A DNA stretch of 38,070 bases from the NCBI GenBank assembly GCA_030037395.1, contig JASHRJ010000115.1, positions 1 to 38,070 of the forward strand, in the 5' to 3' direction. The notes beneath the pieces are model-generated. The model made no database searches. It had not been told where the DNA came from and worked only from the letters and a program-made list of their open reading frames with translations. This document shows, in pieces, positions 8,366-17,687 of this stretch. The stretch comes from Thermoplasmata archaeon (lineage in GTDB: Archaea; Thermoplasmatota; Thermoplasmata; Lutacidiplasmatales; UBA184). Within the stretch, counting starts at the first letter, position 1. Each line of letters opens with the position of its first letter. Both the position numbers and the translations under genes were made by a program.

Positions 8366-9897
8366 GCCGCCGACTCGGCGTCGATCTGCGCTCGCTGGAG
8401 GCGCGCGGAGAAGTCGACGAACACCGTCTTGATCTCGGTGAACTCCTCGATCGCCGCGCTGCCGGCCTCTCGGCCGCCGTTGCCGGTGTTCTTGATCCCG
8501 CCGAACGGCAGGTGGACCTCGGCCCCGATCGTCGGGGCGTTAACGTAGGTGATCCCGGCCTCCAGATCGCCGACGGCGCGGAAGGCGCGGTTCACGTCCC
8601 GAGTGTAGATGGACGACGAGAGACCGTAGTCGATGTCGTTCGCCACCCGCACCGCCTCCTCGTACGTCCCGACCCGGATCACGGAAAGGACCGGGCCGAA
8701 GATCTCCTCCCGGGAGATCCGGGTTCCGTGGGCCGTCTCGAAGATCGTCGGCTGGAGGAAGTAGCCGCGGTCGTAGGCCCCGCCCCGAAGCTTCTCGCCC
8801 CCGTACCGGAGCTTCGCCTCGCGGGTGCCGAGGGCGATGTAGTCGAGGATCTTGCGCTCCTGGTCGGCGGAGGCGACCGGTCCCATCCCGGTCGTAGGGT
8901 CGAGCGGGTCGCCGACCGGGAACCGGTCCAAGCGCTGGGTGAGCATCGTCAGGAACGGCTCGTACACCTTCTCGTGGACGATCAGGCGGCTGGTCGCGGT
9001 GCAGCGCTGGCCCGCGGTGCCGAACGCCCCGAAGAGGACCCCCTCGAGCGCGAGCGGCAGGTCCGCGTCCTCCATCACGATCACCGGGTTCTTCCCTCCG
9101 AGCTCGAGGTGGACCATCTTCAGGCCCTTCGCCCCGCGCTGGTAGACCTCCCGGCCGGCGTCGACGCCGCCGGTGAACGAGACCGCCCGGACCCGCGGGT
9201 CCTCGACCAGGGCGTTCCCGACGAGCCCCCCAGGACCGGTGACGAGGTTGAGCACTCCGGGCGGGACCCCCGCCTCCTCGTAGAGGCGAACGACCTCCGC
9301 GCCGCATCGCGCGGTGGCGCTGGCCGGCTTGAACACGACGGTGTTGCCCGAGATCAGCGCCGCGGCGATCTTCCAGTTGGGGATTGCGGTGGGAAAGTTC
9401 CAGGGGGTGATGCAGGCGACGACCCCTTTGGGCTGCCGGACCGTCAGGCAGAACTTCGACCGGAGCTCGGAGGGGACGGTCTCGCCGGTCAGGCGGCGCC
9501 CCTCGCCGGCCATGTACTCGATGAAGTCGATCGACTCCTGTACGTCCCCGAGCCCTTCGCTGAGGACCTTGCCCATCTCGCGGGTCACGAGCCGGCCGAG
9601 CTCGGGCTTCCGCTCGCGCATCCGGTGGGCGACCGAGAGCAGGATCTCGCCGCGCTTCGGCGCCGGCGTCTGCCGCCAGCCCGGGAACGCCCGCGCGGCG
9701 GCCTCGGTCGCTCGGCGCACGTCCTCGACCCCCGCGGCGACGAACGAGCCGACCGTCTCGCCCGTTGCCGGGTTGGTCGAGGTGAACCGCTCGGCCTTCG
9801 GCGGCGTCGCCCAGCGCCCGTCGATGAACAACCCGTACTCCCCTTCCAACGCCCGCACCCCCTCGCGGCCGGGCCCGGAGCGGTGCCGAAGGTACAT
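8362..9897 (-). CDS. NAD(P)-dependent aldehyde dehydrogenase family protein
   Basis: WNFPTAIPNWKIAAALISGNTVVFKPAS, catalytic Glu LELGGKNPVIV, catalytic Cys GTAGQRCTATSRLIVHE, EEIFGPVLSVI. Confidence 0.94.
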   Translation of the reverse strand: MYLRHRSGPGREGVRALEGEYGLFIDGRWATPPKAERFTSTNPATGETVGSFVAAGVEDVRRATEAAARAFPGWRQTPAPKRGEILLSVAHRMRERKPELGRLVTREMGKVLSEGLGDVQESIDFIEYMAGEGRRLTGETVPSELRSKFCLTVRQPKGVVACITPWNFPTAIPNWKIAAALISGNTVVFKPASATARCGAEVVRLYEEAGVPPGVLNLVTGPGGLVGNALVEDPRVRAVSFTGGVDAGREVYQRGAKGLKMVHLELGGKNPVIVMEDADLPLALEGVLFGAFGTAGQRCTATSRLIVHEKVYEPFLTMLTQRLDRFPVGDPLDPTTGMGPVASADQERKILDYIALGTREAKLRYGGEKLRGGAYDRGYFLQPTIFETAHGTRISREEIFGPVLSVIRVGTYEEAVRVANDIDYGLSSSIYTRDVNRAFRAVGDLEAGITYVNAPTIGAEVHLPFGGIKNTGNGGREAGSAAIEEFTEIKTVFVDFSARLQRAQIDAESAA

Positions 9898-9966
9898 AGG
9901 GGTGGCGCACGCGCCACCCGCTCGAACCGGGAGGAAACTCTTTCGCGCGGTACGGCTGCTCCGCCG

Positions 9967-11250
9967 GTGGTGATCGACGTCGAGCTCCTGAGGAGCGACC
10001 CCGCCAAGGTCGAGGAGAACCTGGCCCGGCGGAGGAATCCCGCCTACCTCGAACTGCTCGCCCGCGTGCGGGAGAAGGACTCCCTCTGGCGGGTCAGCGT
10101 ACGCGAGGCGGACCGTCTTCGGGCCGCCCGCAACGCGCTAGGCCAGCAGATCGCGGCGGCTCGGAAGGAAGGACGGCCGGTCGACGAGATGGTCGGGGCG
10201 TCGAGAAGCGCCCCGGCCGCGCTCGACGCCGCCGCGGAGGCCGAGGGGCGGCTCCGGCGAGAGCGCGACGACCTGCTGCGGCGGCTGCCGAACCTCCTCG
10301 ACCCGTCGGTGCCGTACGGCAAGGACGACACCGAGAACGTCGTGGTGACCACGTGGGGAACGCCGACCGAGCCGCGGGGGCCGGATCGGCCGCACGGGGA
10401 GGCCCTGGAGGCCCTCGGGTTTGCCGAGTTCGAGCGCGGCCGCCGGGCGAGCGGCGCCGGGTTCTACTACCTGCGGGGCCCGCTCGTGCTCCTCGACCTC
10501 GCCCTCCAGCGGTTCGCCCTCGATCTTCTGGTCGCGCGCGGGTTCACCCCGGTGGTCCCGCCGTTCCTCCTGCGTCGCGAGCCGTACGAGGCGGTGACCG
10601 ACCTCGCCGATTTCGAGAAGGTGATGTACAAGATCGACGGCGAGGAGCTCTACCTGATCGCGACGAGCGAGCACCCGCTCGCCGCGCTCTACCAGGGGGA
10701 GATCCTGGACGAGGGGTCCGTTCCCCTCCGCCTCGCCGGGCTCAGCACGAACTTCCGACGCGAGATCGGCGGCCACGGGGTCGACCAGAAGGGGCTGTTC
10801 CGGGTGCACCAGTTCGCCAAGGTCGAGCAGTTCGTCTTCTGCCGCCCGGAGGAGTCGACGGCGATCCACGAGGAGCTCCGCGCCAACGCGGAGGAGGTGT
10901 TCCGACGGCTGGAGATCCCGTACCGGGTCGTGAACGTCTGCACGGGAGACGTCGGCACGGTCGCATCCCACAAGTACGACGTCGAGGCGTGGTTCGCGCG
11001 CCAGCGCGGCTACCGCGAGGTCGTGAGCTGCTCGAACTGCACCGACTACCAGGCCCGGGCCCTCGGGATCCGGCTCGGCAAGGCCGGCAAGCCCGGGAAG
11101 GTCGTACCGCACACGCTGAACTCGACCGCGGTCGCCACTCCCCGGGCGCTGGTCGCGATCGTGGAACAGTACCAGCGCGCCGACGGGACGCTCGAGGTAC
11201 CGGCGGTACTGAGGCCGTACCTCGACGGCCGGGACACGCTCGGCGGCTGA
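9967..11250 (+). CDS. serS: Seryl-tRNA synthetase
   Basis: VVIDVELLRSDPAKVEENLARR N-terminal arm; class II motifs YLIATSEHPLAALYQ, LAGLSTNFRREIGGHGVDQKGLFRVHQFAKVEQFVFC, HTLNSTAVATPRALVAIVEQYQ. GTG start (9967 or 9970); the longer track ORF from 8512 is a frame extension. Confidence 0.95.
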   Translation: MVIDVELLRSDPAKVEENLARRRNPAYLELLARVREKDSLWRVSVREADRLRAARNALGQQIAAARKEGRPVDEMVGASRSAPAALDAAAEAEGRLRRERDDLLRRLPNLLDPSVPYGKDDTENVVVTTWGTPTEPRGPDRPHGEALEALGFAEFERGRRASGAGFYYLRGPLVLLDLALQRFALDLLVARGFTPVVPPFLLRREPYEAVTDLADFEKVMYKIDGEELYLIATSEHPLAALYQGEILDEGSVPLRLAGLSTNFRREIGGHGVDQKGLFRVHQFAKVEQFVFCRPEESTAIHEELRANAEEVFRRLEIPYRVVNVCTGDVGTVASHKYDVEAWFARQRGYREVVSCSNCTDYQARALGIRLGKAGKPGKVVPHTLNSTAVATPRALVAIVEQYQRADGTLEVPAVLRPYLDGRDTLGG

Positions 11251-11327
11251 GGGGCCTCGGGCGGCGCGTCGGGCGTCCGCGAGGACCGGGCCGAAGCGCT
11301 TTCGGTCCGGCGGCTCTTGCGCGGCGG

Positions 11328-13019
11328 ATGCCCCGACAGCCCCGGCTCGAAGAGTTCGCCACGGCCGAGGGGCCCGACTCTCCTCGGCTGCGGTTCGCAA
11401 GGCCGTTCGCCGAGCCGCTGCCGGGGATATGGCGGGCCGACGGCGGCACCGTCGAGCACCCGCTGCTACGACCCGGGGAGATCCGGGCGCTGCCGTTCCA
11501 GCTCGATCTCGCGCGGGTCGGGCTCGCGGAGGACCTGCTCGTCGTGCTCCCCACGGGCCTCGGCAAGACGGTCATCGCCGCGCTGATCGCGGCGGAGGTC
11601 CTCCGTCGGGGGCCGGGCAAGGTCCTGGTGCTCGCCCCCACCCGCCCGCTCGTCCAGCAGCATGCGGACGCGTTCGGGCGGTGGCTCGTGCCGCTGCGGA
11701 GTTCCCGGTTCACCGGGACCGTTCGCCGGCCGATCCGGCAGGGGGCCTGGGAGGACTCCGACCTCGTCTTCGCCACGCCCGAGATCGTGGACCACGACCT
11801 GAAGGAAGGTCGGTACCGCCTCGACGACGTGGCGCTGCTCGTGTTCGACGAGGCGCACCACGCGGTGGGCAAGTACGCCTACGTCCCCATCGCGGAGCGC
11901 TACCGCACGGAGCGGCCGGCGGCCGGCCGGGTGCTCGGCCTCACCGCCTCGCCGGGCGGAAAGGACGAGCGGATCGAGGAGGTCGTCGGCGCCCTCGGCG
12001 TGCAGCGCATCGAGGCCCGTTCCCGCGAGGACGAGGGGGTTCGAGAGCACGTCCAGGCCGTGGAGGTCGAACAACGCTGGGTCGACCTGCCGCCGGCGAC
12101 CGCGCGGCTGCGGGACCTCCTCGCCACGGCGGCGCGGGAGGTCGCACGCAAGCTCCAGCGGATGGGCTACCTGAGGAAGAAGCCGATCACCTCCCTTTCG
12201 GTCAAGGACCTCATCGCGCTCCGGGCGGAGATTTTCGCGCGCCCCGGGCCGATGGTCCGTCGGTTCGGGCCGCTGTTCCATCAGCTGGTCCTGCTGCACC
12301 TGCACCATGCCCAGGAGCGCCTCGAGACCCAGGGGGTCCGGCCGTTCCTGCAGTACGTGGACCGGGTCGAGGCGAAGGAGAAGAGGGGGCGGGGGGACCT
12401 CGCGTTCCTCAAGCTCCCCGCGGTCGTCCAGGCGCGGGCGGAGGCGACCGCGTTCCTCGAGACGACGAAGGAGGCGTCGCACCCGAAGCTCGACGCCCTG
12501 GTCGGCCTGGTGCGCGAGACCTTGGAACAGCCCCGAGAGCACCCGCCGCGGCTCCTCGTCTTCGCCCAGTACCGCGACACGATCCAGTCGATCCAGGAGC
12601 TGCTCGAGCTCCAGGGCTGGAAGGTCGGCCGGTTCGTGGGGCAGGCGACCCGGGACCGGGATGACCCGGGGATGAGCCAACGGGACCAGGCCAGGGTCCT
12701 CGGGGACTTCCGGGCCGGCCGGTTCCCGATCCTGGTCGCGAGCAGCGTGGCCGAGGAGGGGCTCGATGTGCCGGACGTCGACCGGGTCGTCTTCTTCGAG
12801 TCGGTTCCGAGCGAGATCCGAGCGATCCAGCGCCGGGGCCGCACCGGGCGCACCTCCCTGGGGCGCGTCACGGTCCTCCTGACCCGGGAGACCCGGGACG
12901 TCGCCTACCAGGTCGCGGAGGTCCGGCGGGAGAAGGCGATGCGCAGGATCGTCCGGCGCCTCTCGGCCGAGGGCCGGCGCCGCGGGACGCGGCCAGCCGG
13001 ACCCCCCCTTAAGGCTTGA
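11328..13019 (+). CDS. hef-like: Hef/FANCM-type superfamily 2 helicase without C-terminal nuclease domain
   Basis: ATG at 11328; LLVVLPTGLGKTVIAALIAAEVL, LLVFDEAHHAVGKYAY, GLTASPGG, VASSVAEEGLDVPDVDRVVFFESVPSEIRAIQRRGRTGR; ends about 60 aa after motif VI. Confidence 0.88.
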   Translation: MPRQPRLEEFATAEGPDSPRLRFARPFAEPLPGIWRADGGTVEHPLLRPGEIRALPFQLDLARVGLAEDLLVVLPTGLGKTVIAALIAAEVLRRGPGKVLVLAPTRPLVQQHADAFGRWLVPLRSSRFTGTVRRPIRQGAWEDSDLVFATPEIVDHDLKEGRYRLDDVALLVFDEAHHAVGKYAYVPIAERYRTERPAAGRVLGLTASPGGKDERIEEVVGALGVQRIEARSREDEGVREHVQAVEVEQRWVDLPPATARLRDLLATAAREVARKLQRMGYLRKKPITSLSVKDLIALRAEIFARPGPMVRRFGPLFHQLVLLHLHHAQERLETQGVRPFLQYVDRVEAKEKRGRGDLAFLKLPAVVQARAEATAFLETTKEASHPKLDALVGLVRETLEQPREHPPRLLVFAQYRDTIQSIQELLELQGWKVGRFVGQATRDRDDPGMSQRDQARVLGDFRAGRFPILVASSVAEEGLDVPDVDRVVFFESVPSEIRAIQRRGRTGRTSLGRVTVLLTRETRDVAYQVAEVRREKAMRRIVRRLSAEGRRRGTRPAGPPLKA

Positions 13020-13080
13020 GTCGGACGCCGCCCTCCCGGGAGCCTAAAGAGCCTGCCCGCCCCGAACGCCGACGAACGGC

Positions 13081-13194
13081 ATGGGCGCTGCGGCGTGGGT
13101 CGCCCACGATCTCGGCCTCGTCACGCTCACGGGGCTCGTGTTCGCCCTGACGGCCTACCTCGTGTACACGATGCTGCACCCCGAGCGGATCTGA
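13081..13194 (+). CDS. kdpF: KdpF-like small subunit of the Kdp K+-transporting ATPase
   Basis: 37 aa MGAAAWVAHDLGLVTLTGLVFALTAYLVYTMLHPERI; C-terminal YLVYTMLHPERI resembles KdpF GYLVYALxxPE; directly upstream of kdpA; below the ORF-track length cut-off. Confidence 0.82.
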   Translation: MGAAAWVAHDLGLVTLTGLVFALTAYLVYTMLHPERI

Positions 13195-13204
13195 GCAGGG
13201 GCCC

Positions 13205-14917
13205 ATGGGATTCGACCCGCGGACCCTGTGGGATGTCGTCGCGCTGGTCGGGGTCGTCCTCGCGATCGCGCCGTGGTTCGGCCGCTACCTGGGTCGGATC
13301 TACATGGACCGACCGCTGGTCGGCGACACGATCCTCACGCCGATCGAGCGCGGGATCTACCGCCTCCTCGGGACCTCGCCGCGCCACTCGATGCGCGCGC
13401 GCGAGTACATGCTCGCCGTCCTCGTCGTCAACGGCGGCCTGCTGGGGTTCCTGTTCCTCTTCTTCCTGTGGCAGGCGCTGCTTCCCGGCGACCCGACCGG
13501 CGCCCCCGGGATGCGCTGGGACCTCGCCTTCCACTCCGCGTCCAGCCTCGTCACGAACACGGACTTCACGCACTTCACCAACGAGTCCCAGCTGAGCCTC
13601 GCCTCGCTGACGGTCGCCTGGCCGGCGGCCCTGTTCGTCTCGCCGGCGACCGGGCTGGCGGTCGCGGCGGCCATGGTCCGGGGCTTCGTCCGCCGGGACG
13701 GCACGCTGGGGAACTTCTACGTGGACCTCGTACGCTCGGTCACGCGGCTGCTGCTGCCGCTGAGCATCCTGTTCGCCCTGGTGATGGTCCTGCTCGGGGT
13801 CCCCGAGACGTTCACCGCGTACGTCATCGCGCACCCGCTGACCGGGGGCACGCAGACGATCTACCTCGGGCCGGTCGCCTCGTACCAGTCGATCTCGCTC
13901 CTCGGCACGAACGGCGGCGGCTTTTACTCCGCGAACATGGCGAGCCCGCTCGCGAACCCGTCGGCGGTCTCCAACCTGTTCGGCGTGTTCGTGATGATGC
14001 TGATCCCCTTCGGGGCCCCGTTCGCGTTCGCCACGATGGTCCGCCGCCACGGCGAGGCGTGGCCGTACATGATCACGATCGTCATCGTCTTCTCGGTCGC
14101 GCTCGGCCTGTTCATTGCGTACCAGGCCGCCACGAACCCCTTCCTGTCCGGCGTGGCCGGTCTCGGCGCGCAGACGAACGGCTACCCCGTCGGCCAGGAG
14201 GTCCGGTTCAGCCTGCCCGAGAGCTCGCTGTTCCAGGTGACCAGCGTCTACTCGAACGTCGGCGCGAACAACCTGCAGATCGGCTCGATCTCTCCGGTCG
14301 CCCAGCTCGTGCTGTTGTTCGGGATGTTCACCCAGGCGACCCCGGGGGGGGAGGGGACCGGCTTCGGGATGCTGCTCCTGTTCGGCGTCCTCGCCATCTT
14401 CGTCGGCGGCCTCATGGTCGGCCGGACCCCCGAGTACCTCGGCAAGAAGATCGGCACCGGCCATGTCCGCTGGGCCGCGCTCGCGCTCCTCGTGCATCCG
14501 GCGGCGATCCTGCTGCCGACCGCCGTCGCCTTCCTGGGAGGGTTCGTCTCGCTGGCCGGGCTGAGCACCGGCGCCGGCGCCCACGTCTTCACGTCGGTCC
14601 TCTACGAGTTCACGAGCGAGTCGGCGAACAACGGCAGCGCGCTCTCGACCGCCCAGTTCAACGACACGACCCTGTTCTTCAACCTCAGCGGGGCCGTGGT
14701 GATGCTGATCGGCCGGTTCGTGCCGATCTGGGTGATGCTGAAGGTCGGCGAGCGGTTCGCCGGCCAGGAGGCGCTGCCGCCCGGGCCGGGCACGCTGCGG
14801 ACGACCTCGATGACCTACAGCCTCTACCTCACCGTGTTCGTCGTCATCGTCACCGCGCTGATCTTCCTGCCGGTGATGGCCCTCGGGCCGCTCGCCCAGA
14901 TCGTGGGAGGTCCGTAG
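13205..14917 (+). CDS. kdpA: Potassium-transporting ATPase subunit A
   Basis: MDRPLVGDTILTPIERGIYRLLG, TNTDFTHFTNESQLS, SLLGTNGGGFYSANMASPLANPSAVSN, GEGTGFGMLLLF: KdpA selectivity-filter-like segments. Confidence 0.96.
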   Translation: MGFDPRTLWDVVALVGVVLAIAPWFGRYLGRIYMDRPLVGDTILTPIERGIYRLLGTSPRHSMRAREYMLAVLVVNGGLLGFLFLFFLWQALLPGDPTGAPGMRWDLAFHSASSLVTNTDFTHFTNESQLSLASLTVAWPAALFVSPATGLAVAAAMVRGFVRRDGTLGNFYVDLVRSVTRLLLPLSILFALVMVLLGVPETFTAYVIAHPLTGGTQTIYLGPVASYQSISLLGTNGGGFYSANMASPLANPSAVSNLFGVFVMMLIPFGAPFAFATMVRRHGEAWPYMITIVIVFSVALGLFIAYQAATNPFLSGVAGLGAQTNGYPVGQEVRFSLPESSLFQVTSVYSNVGANNLQIGSISPVAQLVLLFGMFTQATPGGEGTGFGMLLLFGVLAIFVGGLMVGRTPEYLGKKIGTGHVRWAALALLVHPAAILLPTAVAFLGGFVSLAGLSTGAGAHVFTSVLYEFTSESANNGSALSTAQFNDTTLFFNLSGAVVMLIGRFVPIWVMLKVGERFAGQEALPPGPGTLRTTSMTYSLYLTVFVVIVTALIFLPVMALGPLAQIVGGP

Positions 14918-14919
14918 AC

Positions 14920-17061
14920 ATGCCGGGCGACGCCGGGTCCGCGGTCGCGTCGGGGGCCCACGTTCCGGTCCGTCGGCGCCCGCACACCTCGGCCCGCCGG
15001 GTGCTCGGCGACTCGCTCCGGTTCTTCGGCCTCCGCCACCAGCTGCGGAGGCCGCTGATGTTCTGCGTCTTCGCCCTCTTCCTGTTCGTCGCGATCGTCA
15101 CCGTCTACCCCCGACCGTTCCCGGACATCGCGAAGACCTACCACAGCGGCTACTACCTGGCGATCTCCGTCATCCTGTTCCTGACCGTCTGGTTCGCCAA
15201 CCTCTCCGATGCGATCGCCGAGGCCCAAGGCCGCGCTCAGGCGGAGAGCCTCCGCACGATCCGCAGCGGGATCCGCGCGCGGCAGATCCTTCCGGACGGC
15301 CAGTCGCGCTGGGTGCCCTCGGACGTCCTCCACGTCGGCGACACGGTCGAGATCCGCCCGGGCGAACCGGTCCCTCTCGACGGCGACGTGATCCACGGCG
15401 CGGCGCTGATCGACGAGTCGATGATGACCGGGGAGTCCGAGGCGGTCACCCGCGAGAGCGGGGGGGACAAGACCAGCGTCCTGGGGGGAACCCAGGTGCT
15501 CCAAGGGACGATCCAGGTCCGCATCGCCGCGGCCCGAGGGGAGTCGTTCCTCGACCGCCTGATCCGCCTGGTCGAGGGGCTGGGGCGGGAGCCGACCCCG
15601 AGCGAGATCGCGCTGAGCGTCCTGCTGGCGGCGTTCACGATCACGCTGTTCATCGTCTGCGTCTCGTTCGTCTACCTCGCGAACTTCTCCGGGATCGTCA
15701 CCGTCGATCTCGCGACGATCATCGCGCTGTTCGTCTGCCTGATGCCGACGACGATCGGGGCCCTGCTGCCGGCGATCGGCATCTCCGGCGTGAACCGCGT
15801 CGCGCGCGCGAACGTCATTGCGAAGTCCGGCAAGGCGGTCGAAGCGTCCGGCGATCTGGACGTTCTGATCCTCGACAAGACCGGCACGATCACCGTCGGG
15901 AGCCGGCTCGCCGTGCAGTTCGTGGCGGCGCCGGGGGTGGCGACGGCCGAGCTGCTCGAGGCGGCGCTCCTCTCGTCGACCCTGGACGAGACCCCGGAGG
16001 GCCGCTCGATCGTCCGGCTGGCCGCGCGCCGGAACGCGGCGGCGCGCAAGCTCGAGCCGGGGTCGTTCAAGGTGATGCCGTTTACCGCCGAGCGCCGGAT
16101 GAGCGGGCTGCAGCTGCAGGACGGCACGGAGCTCTACAAGGGCGCGGTCGCCTCGATCGAGGCGTACGGGGCCCTGCTGCCCCCCGAGACCCGTCGGGCG
16201 GCCGCCGACGCAGCGCGCCAGGGGATGACCCCGCTCGCGATCTCCGTGAACCGGCGGATCGTCGGACTCGTGATCCTCAAGGACGTGGTCAAGCCCGGGA
16301 TCCGCGACCGGATTCGCGAGCTCCGCACGATGGGGATTCGCACGATCATGTGCACCGGCGACAATCGTCTGACCGCGGCCGCGATCGCCCAGGAGAGCGG
16401 CGTCGACGAGTTCGTCGCCGAGGCGAAGCCCGAGACCAAGCTCGAGCTGATCCAGCGCGAGAAGGCGGCCGGGCGGCTCGTGGCGATGACCGGGGACGGG
16501 ACGAACGACGCCCCGGCGCTCGCTCGGGCCGATGTCGGCCTCGCGATGAACAGCGGCACCAGTGCCGCCAAGGAGGCCGGCAACATGGTCGATCTCGACA
16601 ACGACCCGACCAAGCTGATCGAGGTCGTCTCGATCGGCAAGCAGCTCCTGATCACCCGCGGGGCGCTCACGACGTTCTCGATCACGAACGACGTCGCGAA
16701 GTACTTCGTGATCATCCCGGCGATCTTCGCGACCGCCGGCGCCCTCGCGCTTCCCGGGGTCACCGCGCTGAACGTGCTCGGGTTCAGCAACCCGTACCTC
16801 GCGATCCTTGCCGCGCTCGTCTTCAACGCGCTCATCATCCCCCTCCTCATCCCGCTCGCGCTCGCCGGGGTGCCGTTCCGGCCGCGCAGCGCGATCGACC
16901 TCCTGCGGAGGAACATGGTGACCTACGGGCTCGGCGGCCTCGTGAGTGCGTTCGTCGGAATCTGGCTGTGCTACGTCCTGCTCGCCTGGCTCGTCGTCCA
17001 GCCGGCGGTCGCCGGCGGGTCGGCGTGGGTCGGGCATGTGCTCCCCCTCGGAGGACGATGA
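14920..17061 (+). CDS. kdpB: Potassium-transporting P-type ATPase subunit B
   Basis: DESMMTGESEAVTRESGGD, LDKTGTITVGSRLA (phosphorylation Asp), MCTGDNRLTAAAIAQESGVDEFVAEAKPETKLELI, MTGDGTNDAPALARADVGLAMNSGTSAAKEAGNMVDLDNDPTKLIEVV. Confidence 0.97.
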   Translation: MPGDAGSAVASGAHVPVRRRPHTSARRVLGDSLRFFGLRHQLRRPLMFCVFALFLFVAIVTVYPRPFPDIAKTYHSGYYLAISVILFLTVWFANLSDAIAEAQGRAQAESLRTIRSGIRARQILPDGQSRWVPSDVLHVGDTVEIRPGEPVPLDGDVIHGAALIDESMMTGESEAVTRESGGDKTSVLGGTQVLQGTIQVRIAAARGESFLDRLIRLVEGLGREPTPSEIALSVLLAAFTITLFIVCVSFVYLANFSGIVTVDLATIIALFVCLMPTTIGALLPAIGISGVNRVARANVIAKSGKAVEASGDLDVLILDKTGTITVGSRLAVQFVAAPGVATAELLEAALLSSTLDETPEGRSIVRLAARRNAAARKLEPGSFKVMPFTAERRMSGLQLQDGTELYKGAVASIEAYGALLPPETRRAAADAARQGMTPLAISVNRRIVGLVILKDVVKPGIRDRIRELRTMGIRTIMCTGDNRLTAAAIAQESGVDEFVAEAKPETKLELIQREKAAGRLVAMTGDGTNDAPALARADVGLAMNSGTSAAKEAGNMVDLDNDPTKLIEVVSIGKQLLITRGALTTFSITNDVAKYFVIIPAIFATAGALALPGVTALNVLGFSNPYLAILAALVFNALIIPLLIPLALAGVPFRPRSAIDLLRRNMVTYGLGGLVSAFVGIWLCYVLLAWLVVQPAVAGGSAWVGHVLPLGGR

Positions 17062-17687
17062 CGGAGGCCCCCCGCCCGCCGCCGCCGCATCCGTGGCGCA
17101 CCCATGTCCGTGCCGGGGCGATCCTCCTCGCGCTGATGATCGTGGTCTCGGGGCTCGCCTACCCGGCGTTCGTCACGGCGATCGCGCAGGAGATCGACCC
17201 CGGCGCGGCGAACGGCTCGCTCCTGACGTGCCCGAACGGTACGGTCGTCGGCTCGGCGGACATCGCCCAGAACCTCTCCGCGGGGGCGCTGGGCCCGAGC
17301 CTCTTCTGGGCCCGGCCCTCGCTGACCGACTACAACACGACGCTGGGGGCGGCGTCGCCCCCCGGCCCGAGCGATCCCGCGCTCCTCGCGCTCCTGAACG
17401 AAACGCTCGCCTACCTCAAGAACGGCACCGGCAACAGCTCGCCGACCGCGACGTTGCCGTTCTGGTGGGTCGCCCCGAGCGCCTCGTCGGTGGACCCGGA
17501 CCTGACCCCCAGCGCGGTGCTCGTGCAGATCCCGCGCATCTCGAACGCGACGAACCTGTCCGTCCCTACCCTCATGAACCTGGTGAACGCGCACATTACC
17601 CAGCCGCCGCTGCCGTACCTGGGGGTGCCGTTCGTGAACGTTCTGGAGCTCGACATCGCTCTCCTGGCCCTGCAGGGGACCTGCTGA
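17058..17687 (+). CDS. kdpC: Potassium-transporting ATPase subunit C, divergent, sequon-rich ectodomain
   Basis: ATGA overlap with kdpB; N-terminal TM AGAILLALMIVVSGLAYPAFVTAIAQ; FWARPS and VAPSASSVDPDLTPSAVLVQIPRIS match the conserved KdpC FxxRPS / SASxLDPxISPxAA motifs. Confidence 0.9.
   Translation: MTEAPRPPPPHPWRTHVRAGAILLALMIVVSGLAYPAFVTAIAQEIDPGAANGSLLTCPNGTVVGSADIAQNLSAGALGPSLFWARPSLTDYNTTLGAASPPGPSDPALLALLNETLAYLKNGTGNSSPTATLPFWWVAPSASSVDPDLTPSAVLVQIPRISNATNLSVPTLMNLVNAHITQPPLPYLGVPFVNVLELDIALLALQGTC

Noticed and set aside
8512-9966. N-terminal extension of the SerRS frame in the ORF track
   Set aside because: It runs antisense through the ALDH gene; the conserved SerRS N-terminus begins at VVIDVELLRSDPAKVEENL (GTG 9967/9970).
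13228-14919. N-terminal extension of the kdpB frame
   Set aside because: Out-of-frame reading of kdpA; KdpB begins at ATG 14920 (MPGDAGSAVASG).
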